A stretch of DNA of 64,000 nucleotides from Alistipes sp. ZOR0009 (GTDB lineage Bacteria; Bacteroidota; Bacteroidia; Bacteroidales; ZOR0009). Positions 17,988 through 26,775 of this stretch are shown piece after piece (the stretch's first letter is position 1; every line of letters begins with the position of its first letter). The notes beneath the pieces were generated by a model. It searched no databases. It worked only from the letters and a program-made list of their open reading frames with translations, and was not told the origin of the DNA. Made by a program: the position numbers and the translations under genes. The stretch spans positions 1-64,000 of the forward strand of contig NZ_JTLD01000046.1 of the NCBI RefSeq assembly GCF_000798815.1. The letters are read 5' to 3'.

Positions 17988-18827
17988 TTAGATGAAGCTG
18001 TAAAGAAGTTTTATCTCTTCGGCCCAACGCTCTTCGTTAGGTGTTTCGAGAATTAGAGGGATGTTGTCGAAGCGTGCATCCTGCGCAATAAACTTGAAGG
18101 TATTTTTACCAAGAAAACCATCCCCAATGCTTTCGTGCCTATCCACCTTGCTTGCGAGCGGTTTTTTTGTGTCGTTGAGGTGCATTCCTTTTAAGTAGCC
18201 GAAGCCCACAACGGCGTCAAACTCCGCAAATGTTTTAGTAAAAGCCTCCTCTGTTGCTAAGTCGTAGCCAGCACTAAAGGCGTGGCAGGTATCTATGCAT
18301 ACTCCAACTCTCGATTTATCCTCTACCAAATCAATGATATATCGAAGTTGCTCAAACTTAAAGCCTAGGTTGCTTCCTTGACCAGCCGTATTTTCAATAA
18401 CAGCAGTAACTCCAGCTGTCTTTGCTAGTGCTAGGTTTATCGATTCGGCAATGGTGCGGAGGCATGTCTCCTCATCAACTTTGCCCAAATGGCTTCCTGG
18501 GTGAAAGTTGAGGCGATCTAAGCCCAGCTGTTCGCAGCGCATCATCTCGTCCAAAAAAGCTTCACGCGATTTCGCTAGCGCCTCCTCCTCTGGATGCCCT
18601 AGGTTGATGAGGTAGCTATCGTGAGGGAGTATTTGAGCCGCAGTGTAGCCAAACTTGCTGCAATTCTCCTTAAATGCGTCTATCGATTTCTGCGAAAGAG
18701 GTGCCGATTTCCACTGCCTTTGGTTCTTGGTAAATAAGGCGAATGCTTTTGCGCCAATGCTATGCGCGTTAACTGGTGCATTCTCAACACCTCCCGATGC
18801 GCTGACGTGAGCCCCAAAATACTTCAT
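17988..18827 (-). CDS. nfo: Endonuclease IV (apurinic/apyrimidinic endonuclease)
   Basis: A 279-aa TIM-barrel DNA repair enzyme with three metal sites that incises 5' of abasic sites. Metal-binding motifs are present in order: [10 protein letters not shown] (~83), [10 protein letters not shown] (~120), [14 protein letters not shown] (~150), [16 protein letters not shown] (~185), [26 protein letters not shown] (~225) and LILETPN (~262). The length equals the family norm. It is the first gene of a two-gene unit with ferrochelatase (3-bp gap). Confidence 0.95.
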   Translation of the reverse strand: MKYFGAHVSASGGVENAPVNAHSIGAKAFALFTKNQRQWKSAPLSQKSIDAFKENCSKFGYTAAQILPHDSYLINLGHPEEEALAKSREAFLDEMMRCEQLGLDRLNFHPGSHLGKVDEETCLRTIAESINLALAKTAGVTAVIENTAGQGSNLGFKFEQLRYIIDLVEDKSRVGVCIDTCHAFSAGYDLATEEAFTKTFAEFDAVVGFGYLKGMHLNDTKKPLASKVDRHESIGDGFLGKNTFKFIAQDARFDNIPLILETPNEERWAEEIKLLYSFI

Positions 18828-18912
18828 GCTGTTTTTATTTCGAAATTACTACTTAAAGCGTTAGAAAACTATAAAATGGGAAAAATAGCGATCTCCCAAT
18901 AGCCCTTTATGC

Positions 18913-18920
18913 TATATTTG
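18913..18920 (+). promoter_or_regulatory. -7 promoter box before the DUF3298 lipoprotein gene
   Basis: TATATTTG, an exact TAnnTTTG match, 18 bp before the ATG at 18939. No convincing -33 element at the expected spacing. Confidence 0.45.
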
Positions 18921-18938
18921 ATTAACTAAAACCCCTAT

Positions 18939-19736
18939 ATGAGACTAATTGTTTTGGCTTCGGCCCTGTATACATCAATTTTAACGCTGTTTTCTTGCAG
19001 TAATGTAAGCGGCGGAGATGGCGAATCAGCGAAGGATACGTTAAGTTACTCCTACAAAACAGCCTCTTTTGTGCAGGCTGATAGTAAGATTACGGACTCC
19101 TCGTTGCTTTTCCGTTCAAAAATTATTTACCCCGAGTTTGACTTTAAGTCGAATGTGGCGCTTAAAGATAGCGTTGGTCACTTTATCTCCTTTTCGGTGT
19201 TTAGAGGATTTGCTTCGGCGTCCGAGGCTACCAAGGCTTTTGTTGACGAGAGCATCGAGCAAACGAAGGGTATGGAAGGTATGTCTATGATGGGGTGGGA
19301 GAGCAACGATAGCGTTTCGGTGGTTACTAATTCCTCCAAGCTGCTTTGCTTAAAGGTTTCTCACTACTCTTTTACGGGAGGTGCACATGGAAATCCGTCA
19401 GAAACGTATGCCAACTTTAGCACAAGCACCGGTAAGCGGCTGACCTTTCAGAGTATTGTGGAAGATGGGAAAATCTCCGCGCTCAAGGATGTTAATGTTG
19501 CATATCTTAAGAAGTTAAGAAACGTAAGTGCCGATAGCACTCTCGAGGATGCCGGGCTATTTGTGAAGGGAGACGACCTGACAATTCCTTCATCCTTTGC
19601 GCTTACCCAAAAGGGACTTCTGATATCGTATAACTACTACGAGATAGCACCATATGTGGATGGGGTAATTGCCTATACCATCCCTTTCGATTTATTAAAG
19701 GGGATTCTGAAGGCCGACTATATTCTAGAAAAGTAG
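18939..19736 (+). CDS. DUF3298/DUF4163 (RsiV-like) lipoprotein
   Basis: A 265-aa exported lipoprotein (TLFSC lipobox, Cys20). After a variable part, residues ~45-150 resemble DUF4163 and the C-terminal half carries the DUF3298 signature: SHYSFTGGAHGNPSETYANFSTSTGKRLTF-type strand pattern with the GGAHG core near residue 147, then LTQKGLLISYNYYEIAPYVDG near 228. In Gram-positives this domain pair forms the lysozyme-sensing part of the anti-sigma factor RsiV; here it stands alone without sigma-binding domain or sigma-factor neighbour. Ligand unknown. It ends at a strong terminator shared with a convergent gene. Confidence 0.82.
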   Translation: MRLIVLASALYTSILTLFSCSNVSGGDGESAKDTLSYSYKTASFVQADSKITDSSLLFRSKIIYPEFDFKSNVALKDSVGHFISFSVFRGFASASEATKAFVDESIEQTKGMEGMSMMGWESNDSVSVVTNSSKLLCLKVSHYSFTGGAHGNPSETYANFSTSTGKRLTFQSIVEDGKISALKDVNVAYLKKLRNVSADSTLEDAGLFVKGDDLTIPSSFALTQKGLLISYNYYEIAPYVDGVIAYTIPFDLLKGILKADYILEK

Positions 19737-19754
19737 ATAAGCTATTGTCATAAC

Positions 19755-19794
19755 GAAAGGGCTGTTCAAATTTTTGGACAGCCCTTTCTTATTT
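19755..19794. terminator. Bidirectional terminator between convergent genes
   Basis: GAAAGGGCTGT paired with ACAGCCCTTTC, with a 12-nt loop, followed by a TTATTTTTT tract on the plus strand. It closes the lipoprotein gene at 18939-19736 and could also protect the convergent gene ending at 19850. Confidence 0.8.
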
Positions 19795-19849
19795 TTTAGC
19801 CATTGTTTAAGACGGCTTTATTCTAATTATTCAGGGTAGACTTTGTTGG

Positions 19850-20629
19850 CTACTCGAATTTTCTCATGATCTTCTGGGAAATAGAGGCGTACAGATCCTT
19901 TAAGTCGGGACGGTTTTTAAGATACTGCTCATGAAGGAATATGGTGCGATTATCGCTTCGGCGAGCAGGTCCTGTTTGTACGCTTATGGGGTTGTCCGAC
20001 TCTATGGCTTTGGTTACGGTTTCCTCTATTAGCGGCTTTAGCTCGGCAATGTTTAGCCCCTCGTGCTCGAGAATCTCGTTGGCGCAGGCTAGCATAAAGT
20101 TGGTAAAGTTGCAGGCAAACACGGCTGCAACGTGTATTGCCTTTCTCTTTTCAGAGTCGAGCCAGTCCCAGTTGGCTTCCAACTCTTCCACCAGCTTAAT
20201 AAGCGTGCGTTTTAGGTGCTCATCTTCGGCTTCGAGGTAGAATGGAATTTCGCGGAGATCGATTATGCGGTTACGCGAAAAGGTTTGTAGTGGATACAGA
20301 ACACCCACCATGCGCGCATTTTCGCCAAAAACATCCACCGAAGTGGAGCCCGATGTGTGTACGATAGGAGCTTCGGGCGAGATTCTCTTTAAAAGCTCCT
20401 TGTAAACCTCCTCGATTGCCTTATCGGTTACGGCAATAATATATAGGTCTGCATTTTTATCGCACTTATTGATGGCGACAACCTTCACCTTTAGCTCTAA
20501 TCCATCCGCAATATCTTTTGCCTTTTGAGGATTACGAGCTGCAATTTCCACCTGGTACCTTGTGGTGGTAGTTATTCCGTAAGCAAGATTGGTGGCTACA
20601 GCTCCAGAGCCAACTATGACGATTTTCAT
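19850..20629 (-). CDS. Rossmann-fold DUF2520 domain oxidoreductase-like protein
   Basis: A 259-aa protein with an N-terminal NAD(P)-binding Rossmann domain (KIVIVGSGAVATNLAYGI, residues 2-20) like that of F420-dependent NADP reductases and ProC-type dehydrogenases. A DUF2520 helical domain (~120-255) follows, with RKAIHVAAVFACNFTNFMLACANEIL and SVQTGPARRSDNRTIFLHE. This is a conserved single-copy family in Bacteroidota of unconfirmed reaction. In many relatives it lies next to a HAD phosphatase or Maf-like genes; here it stands alone. A good -7 box lies 29-36 bp upstream. Confidence 0.87.
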   Translation of the reverse strand: MKIVIVGSGAVATNLAYGITTTTRYQVEIAARNPQKAKDIADGLELKVKVVAINKCDKNADLYIIAVTDKAIEEVYKELLKRISPEAPIVHTSGSTSVDVFGENARMVGVLYPLQTFSRNRIIDLREIPFYLEAEDEHLKRTLIKLVEELEANWDWLDSEKRKAIHVAAVFACNFTNFMLACANEILEHEGLNIAELKPLIEETVTKAIESDNPISVQTGPARRSDNRTIFLHEQYLKNRPDLKDLYASISQKIMRKFE

Positions 20630-20657
20630 AACGGTTTTAAATGATTATCAGAAAAAG

Positions 20658-20665
20658 CAAAGATA
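20658..20665 (-). promoter_or_regulatory. -7 promoter box before the DUF2520 gene
   Basis: On the minus strand TATCTTTG is an exact match to TAnnTTTG, 28 bp before the start codon of the gene at 19850-20629. Confidence 0.45.
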
Positions 20666-20742
20666 GAAAAGTATGCGAGAACTCACCTTTTATGGTTGAT
20701 GTTTTGACCTCGATCGACCACAATTGATCGCTTTTAGTTTTG

Positions 20743-20772
20743 AAAAAAAAAGGCTGCCCTCTCGGACAGCCA
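20743..20772 (-). terminator. Intrinsic terminator of the DUF4914 gene
   Basis: Read on the minus strand, GGCTGTCC pairs with GGCAGCC (one bulged base) and is followed by nine T residues, ~20 bp past the stop codon at 20792. Confidence 0.85.
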
Positions 20773-20791
20773 TCACCTATTAGAAGTTGCT

Positions 20792-22711
20792 CTACTTCTG
20801 TGGCACCGGGCTGTGATTTGCCATCGGTAGGATTGAATTGTACTCTTCAACTGTTGCATCGTTTAGGCATGCCTCAATAATCTTACGTCCTAGCGGTGAT
20901 AGTCCCGGACGTAGGTACTTCTTAACCTCCTTCTTAAAGAATTCGTTAAGGATGGCATGACCTTTATCGTAACCTTCAAAGCCAATTTCAGGTTGCTTGT
21001 ACACCTTCAAGAAGCGAGAAGGAATCTTTGAACCTTCGATGGTTAGGTAGTTTAGCTCGTAGCCAAGCAGCGACGAGCGTGCGGGTTGATACTGGTCGCT
21101 ACGTAAGCTTACATTTCCGCGGCGGGTTAGGTATTCGCGCATGAATAGCTGTGGCTTAAAGCCAACCTTCCACGCCCCAATATGCTGGTTAGGCGCTAGC
21201 GTATACTCTACCTTTGGTGTGCTAACAATTTGATCTAGGAGCATGTTGGCATGCTGAACCATTTCGCCTGTTGCGAAAGGCCAGTACGAGCCAACACCTT
21301 CAGACTCCATGGCCGCATTCGACGAGCTCGAAATGCTCGGGTTGGCATATCCTCTTGGTGCCACCAAGCGCCATAGCCACGCTAATGCTGGTGGAAGGAT
21401 ATGGAATATTCCGATAATTCCGTACGAAGGATCTTCGGCAGTACATGGAGGAGTGCGCACGCCAAAGCTACGTACGTCGATGCTTACTGCTTGGTCTATG
21501 GTATTTGGAACGATAGTACGTGGAACAACAACGCGAGGGTTTGGACATCGCTTGCCGGGCTCATCTTCGATGTGATCCCAAACTAGCGCAGTGCATCCTG
21601 GCTTCGATTCCACATTCAGGAATAGCAGCGGTGTCGATGGCTTGATGGTTAGCTTCTCGAGGAATGGATCGTCGCCATACTCCTTAATGCTATCCACACG
21701 AATAAACCAAGAGTTCTCTGCGTCAACCAGCGTTAGCTTGCCGTTACCTTTATTTAATGAGGGGTGGCAAAGCGCCATATCGTCGGTTACTGGGCGGAAC
21801 TGGCAGAACATAGGAATCGTAATCATACGTTTTTCCTTGGTTAGCAGGTTCTCTCCAATTAGGATTTGTCCGTCTGGCTCGCGTAGTATGTGCTGGTGCA
21901 TTTCGCTCTTACCTCCACCGCTTGCACCTTCGTGCATAAAGGTGGTTACGTTGTCGTAGGGGCTAATGGCCAGTACGGTGGAGCAGTGGGTGGTAATCCA
22001 GTTTTCCTTTTCACCTTTATCTAGCAGAACACTGTAAAGCCCCTTCTTGGCGCTTGGCCCTGGGTAAAGGTTGAATGAGAATATTTCGTGAAGGTTATCG
22101 ACCCTATTGTGAACCACCACCTGCTTGCCCTCGAAGTGGGTGTGGCGGAAGGGTGGTGCAACGTAGATTACCGAATCGAGGCTAAATGAGGCGTCAACCT
22201 TATCGACTGGAACAATTTGCTGAAGCATGGCCAACCCCATTGCAAAGAAGGCTGCGTTGGTTGGGCATATGGCAATGCCGCCTGCTCCAATGTTTTCGTA
22301 GCCTGCAAAGTAAAAGAATACGGCTAGCTCTTGGTCTTTCAGCCACTCCTCGGTTTCCGCTCTAAGTACAGAGAAATCGTATCCGTACTTATCCTTAAAT
22401 CTAACTTTATCGGTAGGCTTGTCGTCAGCAATTGCCATGGTGTTAGGGTCGCGGCGGCGCATGTACGCCTCGGTGTAGTTGGCCGAAATACCGTTGGTAA
22501 CCCGGTTTACTACCGCTTCTGTATATAAACCCTTTCCCGGAACCTCATACTTTACTTCAAAAGTATCGTTTTCGATTCCTCCTGTTGATGCCGCAGCTAA
22601 CTCCTCTACAGTATTAAAAACTTTAATACCCTTGCAGTTGCTTATGACATCGATTAGGCTCGCTGAGAGTCGTACGCCTTTACTCTCCAAAGTTTCTAAC
22701 AGATTTGTCAT
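20792..22711 (-). CDS. DUF4914 protein, PEP-carboxykinase-like P-loop enzyme
   Basis: A ~639-aa protein of the DUF4914 family. The centre contains FMHEGASGGGKSEMHQH, a phosphate-binding loop (GASGGGKSE, about residues 262-270) in the style of the kinase-1 loop of ATP-dependent PEP carboxykinases. Nearby histidines and acidic residues (THFEGK, HNRVDNLHE) resemble the metal-binding surroundings of that fold. It is longer than typical PEPCK (~530) and the usual PEPCK substrate motifs are not recognised, so the reaction is unknown. The start at 22711 (MTNLLETLESKGVRL) is preferred over an ATG 12 codons upstream because AATAGG lies just before it. Monocistronic, with a strong terminator. Confidence 0.85.
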   Translation of the reverse strand: MTNLLETLESKGVRLSASLIDVISNCKGIKVFNTVEELAAASTGGIENDTFEVKYEVPGKGLYTEAVVNRVTNGISANYTEAYMRRRDPNTMAIADDKPTDKVRFKDKYGYDFSVLRAETEEWLKDQELAVFFYFAGYENIGAGGIAICPTNAAFFAMGLAMLQQIVPVDKVDASFSLDSVIYVAPPFRHTHFEGKQVVVHNRVDNLHEIFSFNLYPGPSAKKGLYSVLLDKGEKENWITTHCSTVLAISPYDNVTTFMHEGASGGGKSEMHQHILREPDGQILIGENLLTKEKRMITIPMFCQFRPVTDDMALCHPSLNKGNGKLTLVDAENSWFIRVDSIKEYGDDPFLEKLTIKPSTPLLFLNVESKPGCTALVWDHIEDEPGKRCPNPRVVVPRTIVPNTIDQAVSIDVRSFGVRTPPCTAEDPSYGIIGIFHILPPALAWLWRLVAPRGYANPSISSSSNAAMESEGVGSYWPFATGEMVQHANMLLDQIVSTPKVEYTLAPNQHIGAWKVGFKPQLFMREYLTRRGNVSLRSDQYQPARSSLLGYELNYLTIEGSKIPSRFLKVYKQPEIGFEGYDKGHAILNEFFKKEVKKYLRPGLSPLGRKIIEACLNDATVEEYNSILPMANHSPVPQK

Positions 22712-23341
22712 CCTATTTTGATTTAATTCAACCAAGCTAACGAGCAATGTGGCTTACAATATATCCTTTTACATCCTTGTCGAATACATAAATTTCTCTA
22801 AAACGTCTTAAACAAAATTGCCAATTGCCTCTTCAAAAAATATCGAGTAGTACAAACTACCCCAAGTTAGTTTCGACGAAAGTATCAAAAAAAGGTATTC
22901 ACAACAAGTTAATAAGCTTCCATTATGCATACTATTGTTAAAAGATTAACAAGGCGCTATGCCATATACCTTTAGGATGCATAAAATCTGTAGTTGCCGA
23001 TAAATCTCTGATATTCTTGCCGTATGTTAATACAAACGGCCTACCTGTAGGCTCCAAAAGGAAGGTTTGGTGGTCGACTTGTTGTGTTGGGCGAGGGGAG
23101 TTGCGGCCCGATATGGCTATGAATGAAAAGGAAGCAGGTGCGATGCCTTTTTATGCAAATCCGCCTGGCCGTATTGGTGGAGTAGGGGGCTTTTTTCAAA
23201 GCTAAGTAAATATTACCACCTCTTAATGCACAATACACAAAACTCGGTTGTTGTTTAATGTAAACTTAATTGGCATGTTAGAGCAAGTTAACACGCTACC
23301 CCGAAATTTGCCAATGAAGATAACTCGCAATAACTCATATT
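22712..23341. other. Divergent intergenic region, no gene seen
   Basis: About 630 bp between the DUF4914 gene and the phosphate porin. Short open frames at 23017-23238 on both strands have no recognisable protein features. No riboswitch or tRNA was seen; the right part presumably holds the porin/pstS promoter. Confidence 0.4.
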
Positions 23342-24625
23342 ATGAAGACATTGAAACCTGCTATAGCTGTAGCTTTAGGTTTACTGGGTAACGCCGCTTT
23401 AGCGCAGGATCATCAGATCTCCCAAAAGCTTGATTCCCTCTCGAAGGAGGTCTCCCTGCTAAAGAAGCAGACCTCCATCCTCTCCAACCTAAAGGTGAGC
23501 GGATACATCCAAGCCCAATACCAAAAGGCCGATACCTTAGGCGCTCAATCCTTCAACGGCGGGAATTTTGGCAAAACGTTAGACAACCGCTTTGCTGTTC
23601 GTAGGGCACGAATCAAATTTGCTTACGATCTAGGGTTTGGCTCGGCCACCCTGCAGCTCGATGCCACAGAAAAGGGTGTTGGGGTTAAGAATGCCTACAT
23701 CACGCTTGTGGCTCCATTCGATAAGGCGCTATCGCTAACAGGTGGTATCTTCGATAGGCCCTTTGGCTATGCCATCGAGTACTCTTCGAGCGCCATGGAG
23801 GTGGTGGAACGTCCCATTGTTTACCAAATGCTATTTCCTGGCGAGCAAGATTTAGGCGCCATGCTCGCATACGCCCCCTCTTCCGACTCGCCCCTTAAAG
23901 GGCTGGTGCTAAAGGCGGGTCTTTTTAATGGTAACGGTATAAATACCGATGTCGACAAGTATAAGGATCTTATTGCCAAGATATCGTACAGCGGCTTTAA
24001 CCTCGGCAAGTCCGTAAACCTGAATGTGGGTGCTTCGGCCTACCTGGGGAACGTCTACAACCCCACCGCATCGTTCTACGAAATGGTAGAGGAAAGCGGT
24101 GTGAAAGGGTTTAAGAAGGAAACAAAGGAGGTAGGGGCAAAGAATACCCGTAGGTACCTAGGCTTTGATGCCCAGCTATCGGTAAAAACGCCAATAGGAA
24201 AGACCCAGCTTGTATCGGAATACCTCTTTGGCAAGCAGCCCGGGAGCGCAACCTCCTCAAAAAGCCCCGACTACTCGGTGCTACCTGCTGCCGACGGCTA
24301 CCTCCGCGAGTTCTCCGGATTCTACGCCACCCTTATCCAGCAGATATATAAGGTATCGGTATTTGGCCGATACGAGGTGTACGACCCCAACACAAAAATA
24401 GAGGGCAACCAAATTGGGATGTCTGGCTCTGGACTAAAGGAGGCCAATGCGGCCGACCTTAAGCTGCATACCACCAGCTTGGGCTCCTTCTACGAGCCTA
24501 CCCGAAACATCCGCATAACCGCCCAGTACGACTTTAACAGGGCCGAGAAGACCGATAACGGCAAGTTCTCGGTGGCTGGGTTGAGGTGCAACGTTTTTAC
24601 GCTGCGACTTCAGTATAAATTTTAA
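23342..24625 (+). CDS. Phosphate-selective porin O/P family protein
   Basis: A 427-aa outer-membrane porin. The signal peptide (KPAIAVALGLLGNAALA, cleavage near 22) is followed by a short coiled-coil-like segment (QKLDSLSKEVSLLKKQ), as in OprP-like trimeric porins. The beta-barrel begins with LKVSGYIQAQYQ (~50), then NRFAVRRARIKFAYD and TGGIFDRPFGYAIEYSSS, and ends with FTLRLQYKF, a C-terminal Phe for outer-membrane assembly. It lies 29 bp upstream of pstS on the same strand, a common Bacteroidota pairing, so its substrate is very likely phosphate or polyphosphate under phosphate starvation. Confidence 0.9.
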   Translation: MKTLKPAIAVALGLLGNAALAQDHQISQKLDSLSKEVSLLKKQTSILSNLKVSGYIQAQYQKADTLGAQSFNGGNFGKTLDNRFAVRRARIKFAYDLGFGSATLQLDATEKGVGVKNAYITLVAPFDKALSLTGGIFDRPFGYAIEYSSSAMEVVERPIVYQMLFPGEQDLGAMLAYAPSSDSPLKGLVLKAGLFNGNGINTDVDKYKDLIAKISYSGFNLGKSVNLNVGASAYLGNVYNPTASFYEMVEESGVKGFKKETKEVGAKNTRRYLGFDAQLSVKTPIGKTQLVSEYLFGKQPGSATSSKSPDYSVLPAADGYLREFSGFYATLIQQIYKVSVFGRYEVYDPNTKIEGNQIGMSGSGLKEANAADLKLHTTSLGSFYEPTRNIRITAQYDFNRAEKTDNGKFSVAGLRCNVFTLRLQYKF

Positions 24626-24654
24626 GAGACTAAAAACTTTATAAAAACACAACA

Positions 24655-25476
24655 ATGAAAAAATCACTTTTTGTACTTGCAGGAGTTTTGTTGATTTCTC
24701 AGGTAAGCTTCGGACAAAAGATTTCGGCAAAGGGTAGCGATACGGTTCTTCCGTTAGCACAGAAGGAGGCCGAGCTGTACATGAACACTACAAAAGGAAC
24801 AAACGTATCGGTAACCGGTGGCGGTTCTGGTGTTGGAATTGCCGCGCTAATGGACGGATCAACCGACATCGCCATGTCTTCTCGTGCGCTTAAGATGGAC
24901 GAAAAGATGAAGTTTAAATCGGCTGGAAAGGATTACACCGAAACGCTGATTGGTTGGGATGCGCTGGCCGTAATCGTTAACCCCTCGAATAAGGTTGCAA
25001 AGCTAACCCGCCAGCAGCTCGAAGATATCTTTACCGGAAAAATCACCAACTGGAAAGATGTGGGCGGTGCCAACCTTAAGATTGTGGTTTACTCGCGCGA
25101 GTCGAGTTCTGGAACCTACGAGTTTTTTAAGGAGCATGTTATGAGCAAGAAGAACTTTGCCAACAACGTGCTTAGCATGCCTGCAACTGGCGCAATCATC
25201 CAGTCGGTTAGCCAAACAAAGGGAGCCATTGGCTACGTTGGGTTGGCCTACCTAGAGCGTAAGGTAAAGGCCGTTGCGGTGGCTTTCGACGACAACAAGT
25301 TTGTAACCCCCAGCTTTGCCAATGCCCACAACGGAACCTACCCCATTGTACGCCCGCTGTACTTCTTTAACCTAAAGCAGGCCGATGCCAAGGTGGCCCC
25401 ATTTATTAAGTTCATTAAATCGGGCAAGGGCCAAGCCGTAGTAAAGGAGGTTGGCTATATTCCAATTAAAAAGTAG
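24655..25476 (+). CDS. pstS: Phosphate ABC transporter substrate-binding protein PstS
   Basis: A 273-aa periplasmic phosphate-binding protein. Signal peptide FVLAGVLLISQVSFGQ (~1-20). The phosphate-contact motifs are present: ISAKGSDTVLPLA (KGSDT, ~25), VTGGGSGVGIAALMDGSTDIAMSSR (~55-78), and YSRESSSGTYEFFKEHV (~150), with GAIGYVGLAYL near 197. It is co-transcribed with the porin. No pstC, pstA, pstB or phoU follows; instead the accessory region begins, and the last ~56 codons plus the terminator recur twice more at 27033 and 27504. Confidence 0.95.
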   Translation: MKKSLFVLAGVLLISQVSFGQKISAKGSDTVLPLAQKEAELYMNTTKGTNVSVTGGGSGVGIAALMDGSTDIAMSSRALKMDEKMKFKSAGKDYTETLIGWDALAVIVNPSNKVAKLTRQQLEDIFTGKITNWKDVGGANLKIVVYSRESSSGTYEFFKEHVMSKKNFANNVLSMPATGAIIQSVSQTKGAIGYVGLAYLERKVKAVAVAFDDNKFVTPSFANAHNGTYPIVRPLYFFNLKQADAKVAPFIKFIKSGKGQAVVKEVGYIPIKK

Positions 25477-25536
25477 CACCTACCATAGCAAAGGCCATCG
25501 CAGGGTGGCCTTTTTATTTTGTTGGCTATTGGTTGC
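25307..25536 (+). repeat. pstS 3'-end repeat, copy 1 (within and after intact pstS)
   Basis: The last ~170 bp of pstS, its terminator and ~20 bp beyond form a 230-bp segment that is repeated nearly base for base at 27033-27262 and 27504-27733. The sequence beyond copies 1 and 3 remains related (both continue with TAAACGG then ATCT), whereas copy 2 diverges right after GGTTGC. Confidence 0.9.
25490..25520 (+). terminator. Intrinsic terminator of pstS
   Basis: AAAGGCCA paired with TGGCCTTT, 8-nt loop, followed by a TTATTTTGTT tract, 14 bp after the stop. Identical hairpins recur at ~27216-27239 and ~27687-27710 inside the repeat copies. Confidence 0.85.
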
Positions 25537-25566
25537 TAAGCCTAAACGGTATCTTCTAAGTTGGGC

Positions 25567-25620
25567 GTTCTCCCCGTCAGTGCGTACTGGCTGGGCTACC
25601 TACTCGATTGGAGGTATATT
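25567..25620 (-). repeat. Cassette-boundary element A, copy 1
   Basis: A ~54-bp segment just past the 3' end of the minus-strand gene at 25628-26104. It shares CCCGTCAG, GGCTGGG and CCTACTCGATTGG with copies at 26141-26195 and 27764-27820, each in the same place relative to a minus-strand gene. Confidence 0.6.
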
Positions 25621-25627
25621 GCTTTTA

Positions 25628-26104
25628 TTAATCACTAATTTCAAATATTCTATAAAAGTCTTTTAGTAGCTTGTTTCTCTTTCTAATCGTAAATAAAATT
25701 GGAGTAAACATAAACAATAAGAATGTATTGACGAGAAAATAGACTTCTGGCTCAATATTTTTGCCATTATCAATCAGTATTAGATTGATAAAAATCAATC
25801 CAAGAGCAGGCATAATTCTGATCCATAAGTATCCAAACCAAATAGGTTTAATATTTAATGAAACCTCAGTAGTTGTTTTTTCTTTCGATTTCAGGGTTCC
25901 TTCAAATATGTATGGAATAGGAAGTAGAATTGCATTTTTAGTCAATCGAAAAGCGGAGTTGGTATACTCTCCGTAAAACTTCTTTCTTGTCTTTCCGAAC
26001 ATTGTAAATACGGCAATAGGAGTTCCTTTTATTTTAGGGTCACCAACTTTAGTGTTTTGTTCTAATCGTTTTATGAAATCTGATTTGTTTAGTTTTGAAA
26101 TCAT
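25628..26104 (-). CDS. Hypothetical two-helix membrane protein, cassette-like gene
   Basis: A 158-aa protein of unknown family. A soluble N-terminal part (~1-95), with the strands IAVFTMFGKTRKKFYGEYT and AFRLTKNAILLPIPYIFEG, is followed by two transmembrane helices (~98-116 and ~122-142) and a basic tail (RKRNKLLKDFY). It is clearly more AT-rich than pstS to its left. It is flanked by element A copies on both sides (25567-25620 and 26141-26195), so it looks like an independent unit inserted next to pstS. I do not recognise a function. Confidence 0.65.
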   Translation of the reverse strand: MISKLNKSDFIKRLEQNTKVGDPKIKGTPIAVFTMFGKTRKKFYGEYTNSAFRLTKNAILLPIPYIFEGTLKSKEKTTTEVSLNIKPIWFGYLWIRIMPALGLIFINLILIDNGKNIEPEVYFLVNTFLLFMFTPILFTIRKRNKLLKDFYRIFEISD

Positions 26105-26140
26105 TTCTGTTGTTTACTATTTATTTTTTAAGTTGGTTAT

Positions 26141-26195
26141 GCTGTCCGTTAGGGGTTGCTGGCGGGGCAGCCTACTCGATTGGTGGCAGTAATTT
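26141..26195 (-). repeat. Cassette-boundary element A, copy 2
   Basis: A 55-bp element between the two small membrane-protein genes, 8 bp beyond the stop of the gene at 26203-26709. Key words are TGTCCGTTAGGGG, GGCGGGGCAGCCTACTCGATTGG and GCAGTAATTT. The last two are nearly shared with copies 1 and 3 respectively. Confidence 0.65.
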
Positions 26196-26202
26196 CTCGT
26201 CG

Positions 26203-26709
26203 TCATTTCGTCAAAATTTCTTTTGTTATTAAAATAGAAAAAACAACCGACAAGAGTATCCAAAATATTATGGCATATTTACTAAACAGTCTCATCACAT
26301 ACCTAGCAGATTTTTTGTTTACTTTTTTTGCGTACTCATCAGAGTCAGCTCGAAGAAATGAACAAAGTTCAAAGTCAAATTTCAATTGCTTTTCTATCTT
26401 TTTAATTGCATTTTCATAATATTGAATTCTCAACAAAGTACTATTTTGGATGTGATTCCAAACCCAAGAAATTGAAATTCCAATTATAGAAATAAGGAGT
26501 CCAACATAAATTGTTCGTTCCTTGTCTGCCGAAATAATACTAACAAACAAAACTGAATTTGTAGTCCAAAATGCACCAGTTATACTCCATAGAACTTGAT
26601 CTTGTCCTGTCCGTAAATTTGAAAAGTTCTGCAATAGTGTTATTAATTCCGTCCTGTCAAATTTTGATTCTTTAACTTTGTTAGTTGCTAGATTAGAATT
26701 ATCTGTCAT
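26203..26709 (-). CDS. Hypothetical three-helix membrane protein, cassette-like gene
   Basis: A 168-aa protein of unknown family. A short soluble N-terminus is followed by two adjacent hydrophobic helices (~46-62 and ~69-86), a ~55-residue charged cytoplasmic helix region (QYYENAIKKIEKQLKFDF) and a third helix at the very C-terminus (~147-164). The layout, small helical membrane domain plus cytoplasmic coiled segment, resembles SLATT/RipA-type proteins found as membrane effectors near nucleotide-signalling or defence genes, but I see no decisive motif. AT-rich, with boundary elements on both sides (26141-26195 and 26776-26968). Confidence 0.65.
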   Translation of the reverse strand: MTDNSNLATNKVKESKFDRTELITLLQNFSNLRTGQDQVLWSITGAFWTTNSVLFVSIISADKERTIYVGLLISIIGISISWVWNHIQNSTLLRIQYYENAIKKIEKQLKFDFELCSFLRADSDEYAKKVNKKSARYVMRLFSKYAIIFWILLSVVFSILITKEILTK

Positions 26710-26775
26710 ATAGCTTTTGTTTATGTAAAAGTCAAATTTGTAATTCTCGATTAGTTATTTTGCTGTCCCGATATT

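Noticed and set aside
23017-23238. Short frames on both strands upstream of the phosphate porin
   Set aside because: No conserved features; probable promoter region.
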